Below, in pieces: positions 57,246 to 64,000 of a stretch of DNA of 64,000 bases; within the stretch, counting starts at the first letter, position 1; every line of letters begins with the position of its first letter. The stretch lies in NCBI RefSeq assembly GCF_017874215.1, contig NZ_JAGGLB010000013.1, positions 62,001 through 126,000 on the forward strand, in the 5' to 3' direction. The translations under genes were made by a program, and so were the position numbers. The DNA is from Paenibacillus eucommiae (GTDB lineage: Bacteria; Bacillota; Bacilli; Paenibacillales; NBRC-103111). The notes beneath the pieces are model-generated. The model had not been told where the DNA came from. It was given only the letters and a program-made list of their open reading frames with translations, and ran no database searches.

Positions 57246-59390
57246 CTATAACAGCGTTTCGATCCGCTCCAGCAGCGCAGCCATCTGGGCGCGGGTCACT
57301 GCCGCGCCTGGCCTGAACGTGCCGTCTGCGTAGCCGTCGACGAGGCCTAGCGTGCTTAGCGCCGCGATAGGCCCGTACGACCAGCTCCCGGCCGGCACGT
57401 CCGGGAAAGGCATCTTCGCCGCAGCCGCCGGCGAAGTCAGGCTCAAGACGCGGGCTAGCAGCTGGCACAGCTGCTCCCGCGTCAAGGGCTCGCCCGGGGC
57501 GAAGCGCCCGTCGCTGATCCCCTGGATCAGCCCGTGCTGCTTCGCCAGCGCAATGTCCTGCCGGGCCCAGTGGCCGGCAGGCACGTCGCTGAACGAGGCT
57601 GCCGCTACGGCGGCCTCGTTTCCAGGGCTGAGGCCGAGGACGCGGACGAGTACCGCCGCGACCTCAGCCCGGGTGAGCGCCGCGTCCGGCGAGAACCGCT
57701 CGGAGGATGCGCCGAGCATCCAGCCCCGGTTTGCCGCGGCTAGCACCGACTGCTGTGCCCAGTGCCCCTGCACATCAGCAAAATGAAAACCGTTGAGCCA
57801 CAGTCCATAGTAGCTCCACGTAGCTGCCGGCTCCTGATTGAGACTCCAGCTGCCCGTACCTTTTAAACCGTAGGCCTCGACCAGCTTCAGCTTTTCTTTG
57901 ATAGAGCGCTCGTTCTCATACCAAAGCGTGTAGTTACCCGGAGGAAGTTTTTTACCAGAAAGCGAGAACGGAGCGTCCGCAGAGCCAATCGTAAAAGTAG
58001 CGACTGGTGACTGGCTGGCCGTATCATAACGAGTTTGGCCGCTGTATTGGGCAATCAACTGTTCAGCAACCCGGTTCGAAACTCCCGCCCCATCATTTGC
58101 AGAATTACCATTCCAATAACGCCCATAAAAAGGAATACCCAGCACCAGCTTCTCAGCAGGCACCTGCTTCAGGGCAAATTCAATTGACGCCTTAACGAAC
58201 GGCAAGCTGGCCACCGGACCCGGTGTCGGATCACCTGGGTAGCTCTCGTCATAAGCCATAAGCATCAAATAATCACTAGCCGCGGCCAAAGCCTTGTAGT
58301 CGTAAGAAGCCAACCAGCCACTAGTTGCTCCATATGGGTTAGCAGGAACGGAAACTGTGACTTCAATTGAGGGAGGCAGCGCAGCACGCAGCAGGCGGAC
58401 AAAGTCCGTATAGGCATCACGCTGTGTTTCAGGTATATTCTCGAGGTCTACATTAACACCGTCAAGCTCATAGTCCTCTATGGCCTGAACAAGCTGTTCC
58501 GTTAATGCTTTCCGATTTTTCAACGCCAAGATCCCGCTCTGCCGATCCCAATGGTTGCTCAAAAAAGGCACGACCTTCAATCCTCTGTTATGCATCTCCT
58601 TTACAAAAGAAGGATCAAGCGACCCAGAGAGCTTCAAATACCCTGCATCGGTCAAATCAAAATAACTCGGCGAAACCACATGAAGCGAACCTTTCGTTTG
58701 ATCTACTTGCTTCACATAAGTTTGCGGATTGCCTGAAAACAAAAAAGACATATTGAATTTCCCCGCCGCTTCTGCCCCAACAGGGATTTCCTTACCTAAG
58801 CCAGCTAACGAGACGAATAGCATAGAAGCCAATATTAACTTTGTAGTACGACCCCATATTGATTTTTTACTAGTGATACTAACAATACGGTTTTCATTAC
58901 TATCTACATTACTATTTACTTTACTGTTTTCATTACTACTTTCATTACTACTTTCATTACTACTTTCATTACTACTTTCATTACTACTTTCATTACTACT
59001 TTCATTACTATTTCCAGTACTATTTCCATTAATATTTTCATTAATATTTTCATTAATATTTTTATTGCTATTCTCATTTCTATTACTAATGCCATTATTG
59101 GTTTGGCTGTTATTACTATTACCACTGCTTTCGCTATTAATATTGCTAATGGCATTGGTACAATCACGATCTCTATCTTTACTATGTATCCTGCTTTTCA
59201 AGAGATATATGATATCTTCAGCTCTACTAACATTTTTTCCATCAGGATGAAACTTGCGAAAATCAGGAGTTTTTTTATTATTTTCTCTAGTATCGTACTC
59301 TCTTTCACTACATTTTTGAATAGATGCTGCCTCTATGTTTCTGCCGTTATCCGTGTGTTTTTCCTTGCGTTTATTATCTGTATATGTCAT
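57246..59390 (-). CDS. SLH-anchored GH18 family surface glycosidase with long N-terminal extension
   Basis: A 714-residue protein. The GH18 barrel (about 212-540) has the catalytic motif LDGVNVDLEN, Glu317 being the acid; this form with Asn in the middle is typical of SleL/YaaH-type spore and wall enzymes that cut N-acetylglucosamine bonds. Three SLH domains follow (about 545-714: FADVQGHWAQQS, FSDVPAGHWARQ, FPDVPAGSWSYG) and tie it to the cell wall. The signal-like helix (TKLILASMLFVSLAGLG) does not start until residue 183, after a polar region with NESS repeats. The start at 59390 has a strong AAGGAGAG site, so the extension seems real. Confidence 0.85.
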   Translation of the reverse strand: MTYTDNKRKEKHTDNGRNIEAASIQKCSEREYDTRENNKKTPDFRKFHPDGKNVSRAEDIIYLLKSRIHSKDRDRDCTNAISNINSESSGNSNNSQTNNGISNRNENSNKNINENINENINGNSTGNSNESSNESSNESSNESSNESSNESSNENSKVNSNVDSNENRIVSITSKKSIWGRTTKLILASMLFVSLAGLGKEIPVGAEAAGKFNMSFLFSGNPQTYVKQVDQTKGSLHVVSPSYFDLTDAGYLKLSGSLDPSFVKEMHNRGLKVVPFLSNHWDRQSGILALKNRKALTEQLVQAIEDYELDGVNVDLENIPETQRDAYTDFVRLLRAALPPSIEVTVSVPANPYGATSGWLASYDYKALAAASDYLMLMAYDESYPGDPTPGPVASLPFVKASIEFALKQVPAEKLVLGIPFYGRYWNGNSANDGAGVSNRVAEQLIAQYSGQTRYDTASQSPVATFTIGSADAPFSLSGKKLPPGNYTLWYENERSIKEKLKLVEAYGLKGTGSWSLNQEPAATWSYYGLWLNGFHFADVQGHWAQQSVLAAANRGWMLGASSERFSPDAALTRAEVAAVLVRVLGLSPGNEAAVAAASFSDVPAGHWARQDIALAKQHGLIQGISDGRFAPGEPLTREQLCQLLARVLSLTSPAAAAKMPFPDVPAGSWSYGPIAALSTLGLVDGYADGTFRPGAAVTRAQMAALLERIETLL
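58929..59010 (-). repeat. 12-bp tandem repeat coding the NESS tract of the GH18-SLH protein
   Basis: About seven in-frame copies of a 12-base unit (ATGAAAGTAGTA on the minus strand) encode repeated Asn-Glu-Ser-Ser. Unit number is likely to vary among strains. Confidence 0.8.
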
Positions 59391-59638
59391 TTGTTCTCTC
59401 CTTTTCCATATTAGCTAAAAGTAGGGTTACCTTTCTATCATGCAGCTAAAACGTCTATGAATGCAAAGGACAAATAATGGTAACGCTTTTTATTTTCCGT
59501 ATGAACAATCTATTAAGAGAATTTTTTCTGATCTATATGCAAAATGCAAAAAGACCCCTTTTTTCCACCCGAATAATCTGGATGAACAAGGAAGCCTCAA
59601 ATCAAGCTTGTTATGATTGTTATGATAAAGATGTTGAC

Positions 59639-59676
59639 GAAGATGTTGGTTTAGATTGAAGATGTTGGTTTAGATT
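59639..59676. repeat. 19-bp direct repeat, two units
   Basis: GAAGATGTTGGTTTAGATT occurs twice head-to-tail, upstream of the GH18-SLH gene and just beyond the end of the response regulator gene. The rest of 59391-59721 is AT-rich and carries no convincing gene; a 60-codon frame at 59477 has no ribosome site. Confidence 0.75.
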
Positions 59677-59721
59677 AATGGAGAATGATGGTGTTCGGAT
59701 CTGAGACCCGAATGCTGCTGC

Positions 59722-60411
59722 TCAAATTCGAAAGCGATAGCCTGCGCCCCAGATCGTTTCGATATATTGCGGGTTGGAGGGGTCGAGCTCTACTTTTTCC
59801 CTCAGCTTGCGGATATGAACTGTGACTGTTGCAATTTCGCCTATGGAGTCAAAGCCCCACAGCTGATCAAACAGCTGTTCTTTGCTGTATACTCGATTGG
59901 GACTCGATGCGAGAAAGGTCAGCAAATCGAATTCCTTGGTCGTAAATATCACTTCCTGCTCATTTATGAAGACGCGGCGGGCTGTTTTGTCGATAAGCAG
60001 ACCGCGGATGCTAATTTCATCGTTCTTGATTTCCCGCTTCCCCCTGAGCCTTTCATACCGGGACAAGTGAGCCTTGACTCTGGCAACCAGCTCACTAGGA
60101 CTGAAGGGCTTGATTACATAGTCGTCAGCCCCGAGGCCGAGGCCGCGGATTTTATCAATATCCTCTTTCTTGGCGGAAACCATTAAAATCGGGATATCCT
60201 TCTCACTGCGAATTCTGCGGCATATCTCAAAGCCGTCTATTTTCGGCAGCATAAGATCCAGAATAACCAAATCATAATCCGTGCTTAATGCACGCTGCAG
60301 ACCTTTATCCCCACTATTCTCTATATCAACGGAGTACCCGCTAATTTCCAAATAATCCCGTTCGAGCTCAGCAATGCTTTGCTCATCCTCAATAATCAAT
60401 ATTCGGCTCAT
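59722..60411 (-). CDS. OmpR-type response regulator of the ABC transporter operon
   Basis: A 229-residue regulator with receiver (ILIIEDEQ; LVILDLMLPKIDG) and winged helix (YSKEQLFDQLWGFDSIGEIATVTVHIRKLREKV). It lies 122 bases after the kinase gene and probably ends the operon ABC ATPase-permease-kinase-regulator. The start is ATG 60411 behind GGGGTGGAG. Confidence 0.88.
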   Translation of the reverse strand: MSRILIIEDEQSIAELERDYLEISGYSVDIENSGDKGLQRALSTDYDLVILDLMLPKIDGFEICRRIRSEKDIPILMVSAKKEDIDKIRGLGLGADDYVIKPFSPSELVARVKAHLSRYERLRGKREIKNDEISIRGLLIDKTARRVFINEQEVIFTTKEFDLLTFLASSPNRVYSKEQLFDQLWGFDSIGEIATVTVHIRKLREKVELDPSNPQYIETIWGAGYRFRI

Positions 60412-60533
60412 ATGATTCTCCACCCCACCCACGCTCCTCACAAACTTCACAAATCCTGATGTTCCTGGCAACCGTATTGCTTCTAGCGTTCCTTCAACCA
60501 AGCTATATCTGTCAACACACTACAGTACAACAA

Positions 60534-61994
60534 CTATGGTTTGCTCCATATAGGCAGCATGATGAATATTTTTGTTCCCTGTTCGATTTCACTGGCGGCC
60601 CAGATCATGCCTCCGTGCTCCTCCACAATTTGCTTGGCGATGGCTAGTCCGAGTCCGCTCCCGCCTGTCGCGGTATTTCGAGAGGGATCAGCGCGGTAGA
60701 AGCGGTCAAAGATGTGCGGAAGCGCCTCTGCTGAAATGCCCTGTCCGTTATCTTCGATGCTGACGATTGCATTCCCTTCGATTTCCTGTACCTTCAGACG
60801 AATATTTCCTTCGTCTTTGTCCATGTACTTTACCGCATTTTCAAAAATATTGAGCAGCACCCGCTTCAGCTTTTCACGGTCTGCCTTGACATAGAGTGGG
60901 GCACTTGGAGCGTTTTCCGGTTCCAGCTTGACGCCCTTTTTTTCCATATCAAAATAAAGCTCCTGCACGCAATCCTCCAAATACTGTCCAAGGTCCACCC
61001 GTTCGAAATGAAAAGGAATTTTTCCTAAGTCCAGCTTCGAAAATAAAAACAGCTCATCGATCAACCGGTCCATATCGTTCGCTTTGTTGTAGATCGTTTT
61101 GACGTACCGCTCCAGCTTATCAGGGGAATCGGCTACACCATCCATAATGCCCTCGACATATCCCTTTATAGCCGTTACAGGTGTTTTGAGATCATGCGAA
61201 ATGTTGGAAATTAGCTCTTTGCGATTCTCGTCATACTGCAGCTGCAGTCCGATCGAGTGCTTAAGCTTGCTGCGCATCTCCTCAAATGCCGTACTTAACT
61301 CACCAATTTCATCCTTGGACTGGGGCTTCACTTCGAAATCGAGGTTACCCTCTTTAATTTCTTCCGCTGCCTGCTTTAAAGCCTTCAAAGGGCGGATAAT
61401 GCTGCGGGAAACAAAGTAGGTCAACGCTCCGTTCGTCAGAATCAGAATAAGGAGCAGGGCAATGAATAGCCATTTCGCATATTGATGCACATATTTTTGA
61501 AATGTATTGGCGTCCGTCACGATAAAAACACTGGCTCTCTCCTGCCCTGACAGCAGAAAATCCACCTGTCTTGTAATAATAAGCCTCTCTCTAATATCAT
61601 TTTCTTTAATCGATGACCCGCCATAAGCAGGCAAGCGATTATAATCCCTAGTCTTCGATAAATTGGGCGAGATATAAAGCAGTTCATCATTTTTACGTAC
61701 AATCAGATTCATATTGATTTTATGCAGACGGCTGTCCAATTCTTCGGCTACAGCATCTTCCATAAGCATTTCCGGTTCGCGTGCGGACATAAGCTTGATA
61801 TCAGCAGTGATGGCTGCCTCTTGCTCCATAATATCTGTGAACGGGTTCCGATGATTGTCGGTGACCTGATAAAGGGTGCGCAGATCTCCAATAAAGAAAA
61901 TCATGATCAGCGCGGCGGCTACTATGGAAAGCACAATAGGCACAATCAACATGGCAATATAAGAAAGTACAAGCCGCATGCGAATAGACATCAT
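60534..61994 (-). CDS. sensor histidine kinase of the ABC transporter operon
   Basis: A 486-residue membrane kinase: helices at about 10-35 and 165-190 enclose an extracellular domain of about 130 residues (PEMLMEDAVAEELDSRLHKIN). Then come HAMP (SRSIIRPLKALKQAAEEIKEGNLD), His box NISHDLKTPVTAIKGYVEG, NAVKYM and GGSGLGLAIAKQIVEEHGG. Start at ATG 61994, one base inside the permease stop (TAATG), after AAGGAGC. It may sense the compound transported by the ABC system. Confidence 0.88.
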   Translation of the reverse strand: MMSIRMRLVLSYIAMLIVPIVLSIVAAALIMIFFIGDLRTLYQVTDNHRNPFTDIMEQEAAITADIKLMSAREPEMLMEDAVAEELDSRLHKINMNLIVRKNDELLYISPNLSKTRDYNRLPAYGGSSIKENDIRERLIITRQVDFLLSGQERASVFIVTDANTFQKYVHQYAKWLFIALLLILILTNGALTYFVSRSIIRPLKALKQAAEEIKEGNLDFEVKPQSKDEIGELSTAFEEMRSKLKHSIGLQLQYDENRKELISNISHDLKTPVTAIKGYVEGIMDGVADSPDKLERYVKTIYNKANDMDRLIDELFLFSKLDLGKIPFHFERVDLGQYLEDCVQELYFDMEKKGVKLEPENAPSAPLYVKADREKLKRVLLNIFENAVKYMDKDEGNIRLKVQEIEGNAIVSIEDNGQGISAEALPHIFDRFYRADPSRNTATGGSGLGLAIAKQIVEEHGGMIWAASEIEQGTKIFIMLPIWSKP

Positions 61995-62746
61995 TAAAGC
62001 TCCTTTTTATCAAACAAATAAAATCCAACTGTAAAAAACAATATACTACATGCCAGCAGAAACATAAAGACACTGAAGATTTTATCGGTTGCCATTGGGC
62101 TTCCCAGCCACATCACATGCCAATCTGTATAAGAGGTCGGTGAATAAACAGCCAGCTGCGGAAAAAAGATTGCCCCAAGCTTCGCTGTCAAATAAAGCAA
62201 AATGCTCGTGGTTAGTGCGCCGCTGCTGCTTTTGAAAAATTGGGCCAGCAGCACAGCCGCTATACTCAAAGTCAGAAGAGGCAGAAAGGCAGCACCATAA
62301 GCCTTGATCCACTCCAGCATTGAAGCTCCAAAGCCGCTTGAACCCTTCAGCAAGAAGCTGGATAAAATGGATGCGAGCAGCGCCGCAGCCAGAAAAGTGG
62401 CGATGTAAATACCCAGAGAAATTTGCTTCGAGGCGAATACCTTGAAGCGTGAAATAGGGCGGGTTAGCACGTTCTTCATCGTCCGGTCCGCCATTTCACC
62501 TGAAAACTGGTCGGCTGCTCCCATAAAAACAAATAGCGGCAGAAAAACAGCAGTGAAAAGACCCAGCATGACAATCGGAAACTCTCTGGAAGCTACAGCA
62601 CCGATTCCCATGCTGCTCTGAAAGTTGGCAATAAGCAAACTGGCCCCGACTGGCAGCAGTAATGTCATAGCCAGAAAAAATATCGTTTTTTTCTTCAATG
62701 CGAGCTTGCTCGTTTCATTGCGAATACTGGCTGTTAGGCTATACAT
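61994..62746 (-). CDS. ABC-2 type transporter permease
   Basis: A 250-residue permease with six membrane helices (MTLLLPVGASLLIANF; IVMLGLFTAVFLPLFVFMGA; and others), like BcrB-type or NatB-like permeases. The MADRTMKNVLTRPISRFKVFASKQ segment is the usual cytoplasmic coupling helix. Start at ATG 62746 after GAGGGGAG, overlapping the ATPase stop by 8 bases. It partners the preceding ATPase. Confidence 0.85.
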   Translation of the reverse strand: MYSLTASIRNETSKLALKKKTIFFLAMTLLLPVGASLLIANFQSSMGIGAVASREFPIVMLGLFTAVFLPLFVFMGAADQFSGEMADRTMKNVLTRPISRFKVFASKQISLGIYIATFLAAALLASILSSFLLKGSSGFGASMLEWIKAYGAAFLPLLTLSIAAVLLAQFFKSSSGALTTSILLYLTAKLGAIFFPQLAVYSPTSYTDWHVMWLGSPMATDKIFSVFMFLLACSILFFTVGFYLFDKKEL

Positions 62747-63479
62747 GAGCGACTCCCCTCCTCTCTTCGGAAATTTCGTACAAGAACAGCTCCTCGAGTG
62801 AATCGAAGCGGCCTGCGAGCAGCTCGTTCTGAAGACCTTCACAAATCAATTTCCCATCATAAATAATTCCGATCCGGCTGCACATCAGCTCCATTTCATG
62901 AATCAGGTGACTGGAAATGAGAAATGTAATCCGCTCTTCTTTAGCAAGTCTGAGAATAATCTCCCTAATTTGCACCATACCCTCTATATCAAGGCCATTG
63001 GTTGGCTCGTCAAGGATGAGCAGCTCAGGCTTGGATAAAATGGCTGACGCGATGCCTAGACGCTGTTTCATCCCTAGCGAATATTGGCTTACCTTTTCAT
63101 GCTGGTATTTCTCTAATCCGACCAGCTCCAGCACCTCATCCAGGCGCTGCTTCTCCAGATCGGGATAAAACCGGGCTGCAAGCTCAAGATTTTTCCTTCC
63201 GCTCATGTAGGTGTAGGCTTCCGCTGTTTCAATCAACACCCCAACCTTCGCCATGGCCTGCTCATATTGGGTAGATACGTCAAAGCCAAAAAGCTTTGCC
63301 TTGCCTTTCTCCGCTCTGCTTAATCCGGTCATGATTTTCATTACCGTCGTTTTCCCCGCTCCATTGGGTCCGAAAAAACCATATACATCGCCGCGTTCCA
63401 CAGTCATGGACACGTTATGAATGCCTCTCTTGTTACGGAATACCTTCGTCAATCCATCTATTTCTACAATCTTCTCCAT
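62739..63479 (-). CDS. ABC transporter ATP-binding protein (BcrA-like)
   Basis: A 246-residue ATPase: Walker A GPNGAGKTT (37-45), signature YSLGMKQRL and Walker B LLILDEPTNGLD, with the SSHLIHEME segment of the bacitracin/lantibiotic-immunity group. It powers the permease encoded next, with which it overlaps. Start at ATG 63479 after GGAAGGGAG; a longer frame has no ribosome site. The operon also carries a sensor kinase and regulator, typical of antimicrobial-peptide response systems. Confidence 0.87.
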   Translation of the reverse strand: MEKIVEIDGLTKVFRNKRGIHNVSMTVERGDVYGFFGPNGAGKTTVMKIMTGLSRAEKGKAKLFGFDVSTQYEQAMAKVGVLIETAEAYTYMSGRKNLELAARFYPDLEKQRLDEVLELVGLEKYQHEKVSQYSLGMKQRLGIASAILSKPELLILDEPTNGLDIEGMVQIREIILRLAKEERITFLISSHLIHEMELMCSRIGIIYDGKLICEGLQNELLAGRFDSLEELFLYEISEERRGVAHV

Positions 63480-63628
63480 TAGCCCGGTCTCCCTTCCTAG
63501 AGCTGCAACATGAAGAAGGCGCAACTCGATCTCTTTCGCATCGAACACGCCCTTTTCTGCAACTAGAGTAGCATATTTGCTGATGTTTGATACTTGCTAT
63601 GCTTGCTGTACTTGTTCTTTATGTTCAA

Positions 63629-64000
63629 TTATTTTGAATCGCCATGTCTGTCTTTAAGATTTTCAAAAGGGTTTATTTTCTCTATTTGCTTCCCTTCCAA
63701 GTCAACCGTATCGGCTACCGTAGAATTAAAATCCGACAAGCCCATTTGAAGCTTCACAATCACCTTGTGTGTGGTTCCCTGCCCATCATTGCCGGAAATC
63801 TCAATTTCAGCTATTTGATTAGTAATATGATTATCCGCGTCTACAGTAGCGTTCATCGAGACAGATTCGATTTTGATATCCTGCGCCAGCTTGGGGAAGC
63901 TGTCCTGGATGCTGCTTAAATTCACACCTAAGGTTTCTGCAGGTGCAGGAAGACTAGGATTTGCCTGAGATCCATGCTTAATGATAACGGAGCCTATCGT
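63629..64000 (-). CDS. partial hypothetical protein (gene continues beyond the window)
   Basis: The C-terminal 123 residues of a protein read in from the right edge without a stop: a Pro/Ala stretch (NPSLPAPAETLG), then a domain with alternating strands (DIKIESVSMNATVDADNHITNQIAEIEISGND; HKVIVKLQMGLSDFNSTVADTVDLEG) ending NPFENLKDRHGDSK. An in-frame GTG at 63925 is not preceded by a ribosome site. It could be an exported or lipoprotein domain; no family recognised. Confidence 0.55.
   Translation of the reverse strand, partial: TIGSVIIKHGSQANPSLPAPAETLGVNLSSIQDSFPKLAQDIKIESVSMNATVDADNHITNQIAEIEISGNDGQGTTHKVIVKLQMGLSDFNSTVADTVDLEGKQIEKINPFENLKDRHGDSK

Noticed and set aside
58729..59250. Plus-strand Leu/Ser-rich 173-codon frame
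   Set aside because: It is the antisense of the Asn/Ser-repeat part of the GH18-SLH gene, which has a strong ribosome site and clear domains.
59477..59659. 60-codon frame upstream of the GH18-SLH gene
   Set aside because: No ribosome site, and its end lies in a 19-bp tandem repeat.

Overview
The window looks like a chromosome segment of a spore-forming, aerobic member of the Bacillota, most likely Paenibacillus or a close relative. The evidence is a gerP spore-germination operon, a LiaI/PspA/PspC envelope-stress operon, a surface glycosidase with three SLH domains, YneF, bacilliredoxin, DUF3905 and NtdP-type proteins, and strong AGGAGG-type ribosome sites with many GTG and TTG starts. No rRNA, tRNA, CRISPR array, prophage or intact insertion sequence was seen. 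One gene runs off the right end of the window, and one probably runs off the left end.

Layout. 1-8.8 kb: a diguanylate cyclase end, a DrrAB-like ABC exporter with its TetR repressor and matching operators, a candidate transmembrane terpene cyclase, a P-loop protein, an HxlR/NmrA divergent pair and an AIM24 protein. 8.9-13.1 kb: a cytochrome c lipoprotein diverging from an operon for a Tat-exported FAD dehydrogenase (small Tat subunit, GMC subunit, TatC, TatA). 13.4-18.7 kb: a four-gene carbohydrate or amino-sugar operon with an AraC regulator. 18.9-30.4 kb: CDF transporter, IclR, an alpha/beta hydrolase, a DUF2935-superoxide dismutase fusion, a tetR-folE-dGTPase operon, an HD-GYP protein, Ogt, QueG, NtdP and GNAT. 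30.9-41.1 kb: SodA, a second HD-GYP protein with a Crp-type regulator, MutY, a second cytochrome c lipoprotein, AcpS, NadE, bacilliredoxin and a DacF-type carboxypeptidase group. 42.8-47.0 kb: a two-component system and the Psp/Lia operon. 47.8-54.4 kb: a flavoprotein, an aldolase-like protein, another two-component system and an NlpC/P60 hydrolase. 54.5-59.4 kb: an Hsp20-like spore protein, gerP genes including a short TTG-start gerPD, and a GH18-SLH surface enzyme. 59.7-64 kb: an ABC transporter with its own sensor kinase and response regulator.

The most striking structure is not coding. Long intergenic regions carry several recurrent hairpin-forming repeat families: a roughly 190-bp composite of four small palindromes around the core GATGTTTTTCATC (three homologous copies plus a rearranged cluster), a roughly 110-bp long-hairpin repeat, units built on GTTACGGAC, a GGGATAGTGA motif in five places, elements with the terminal repeat CCCAATGTTGTCAGGTTAA, and one 107-bp MITE-like element with a 6-bp flanking duplication. 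Short degenerate tandem repeats of 9-19 bp also lie next to many gene ends and inside a few genes.

Several clusters work as units: the Tat operon can export and electrically connect its own dehydrogenase; the 13-17 kb operon resembles an oxidation, isomerisation, deacetylation and deamination route for an acetylated amino sugar; and the Psp operon joins small membrane proteins to two PspA scaffolds. All functions are read from the sequence and family knowledge; no search was run.
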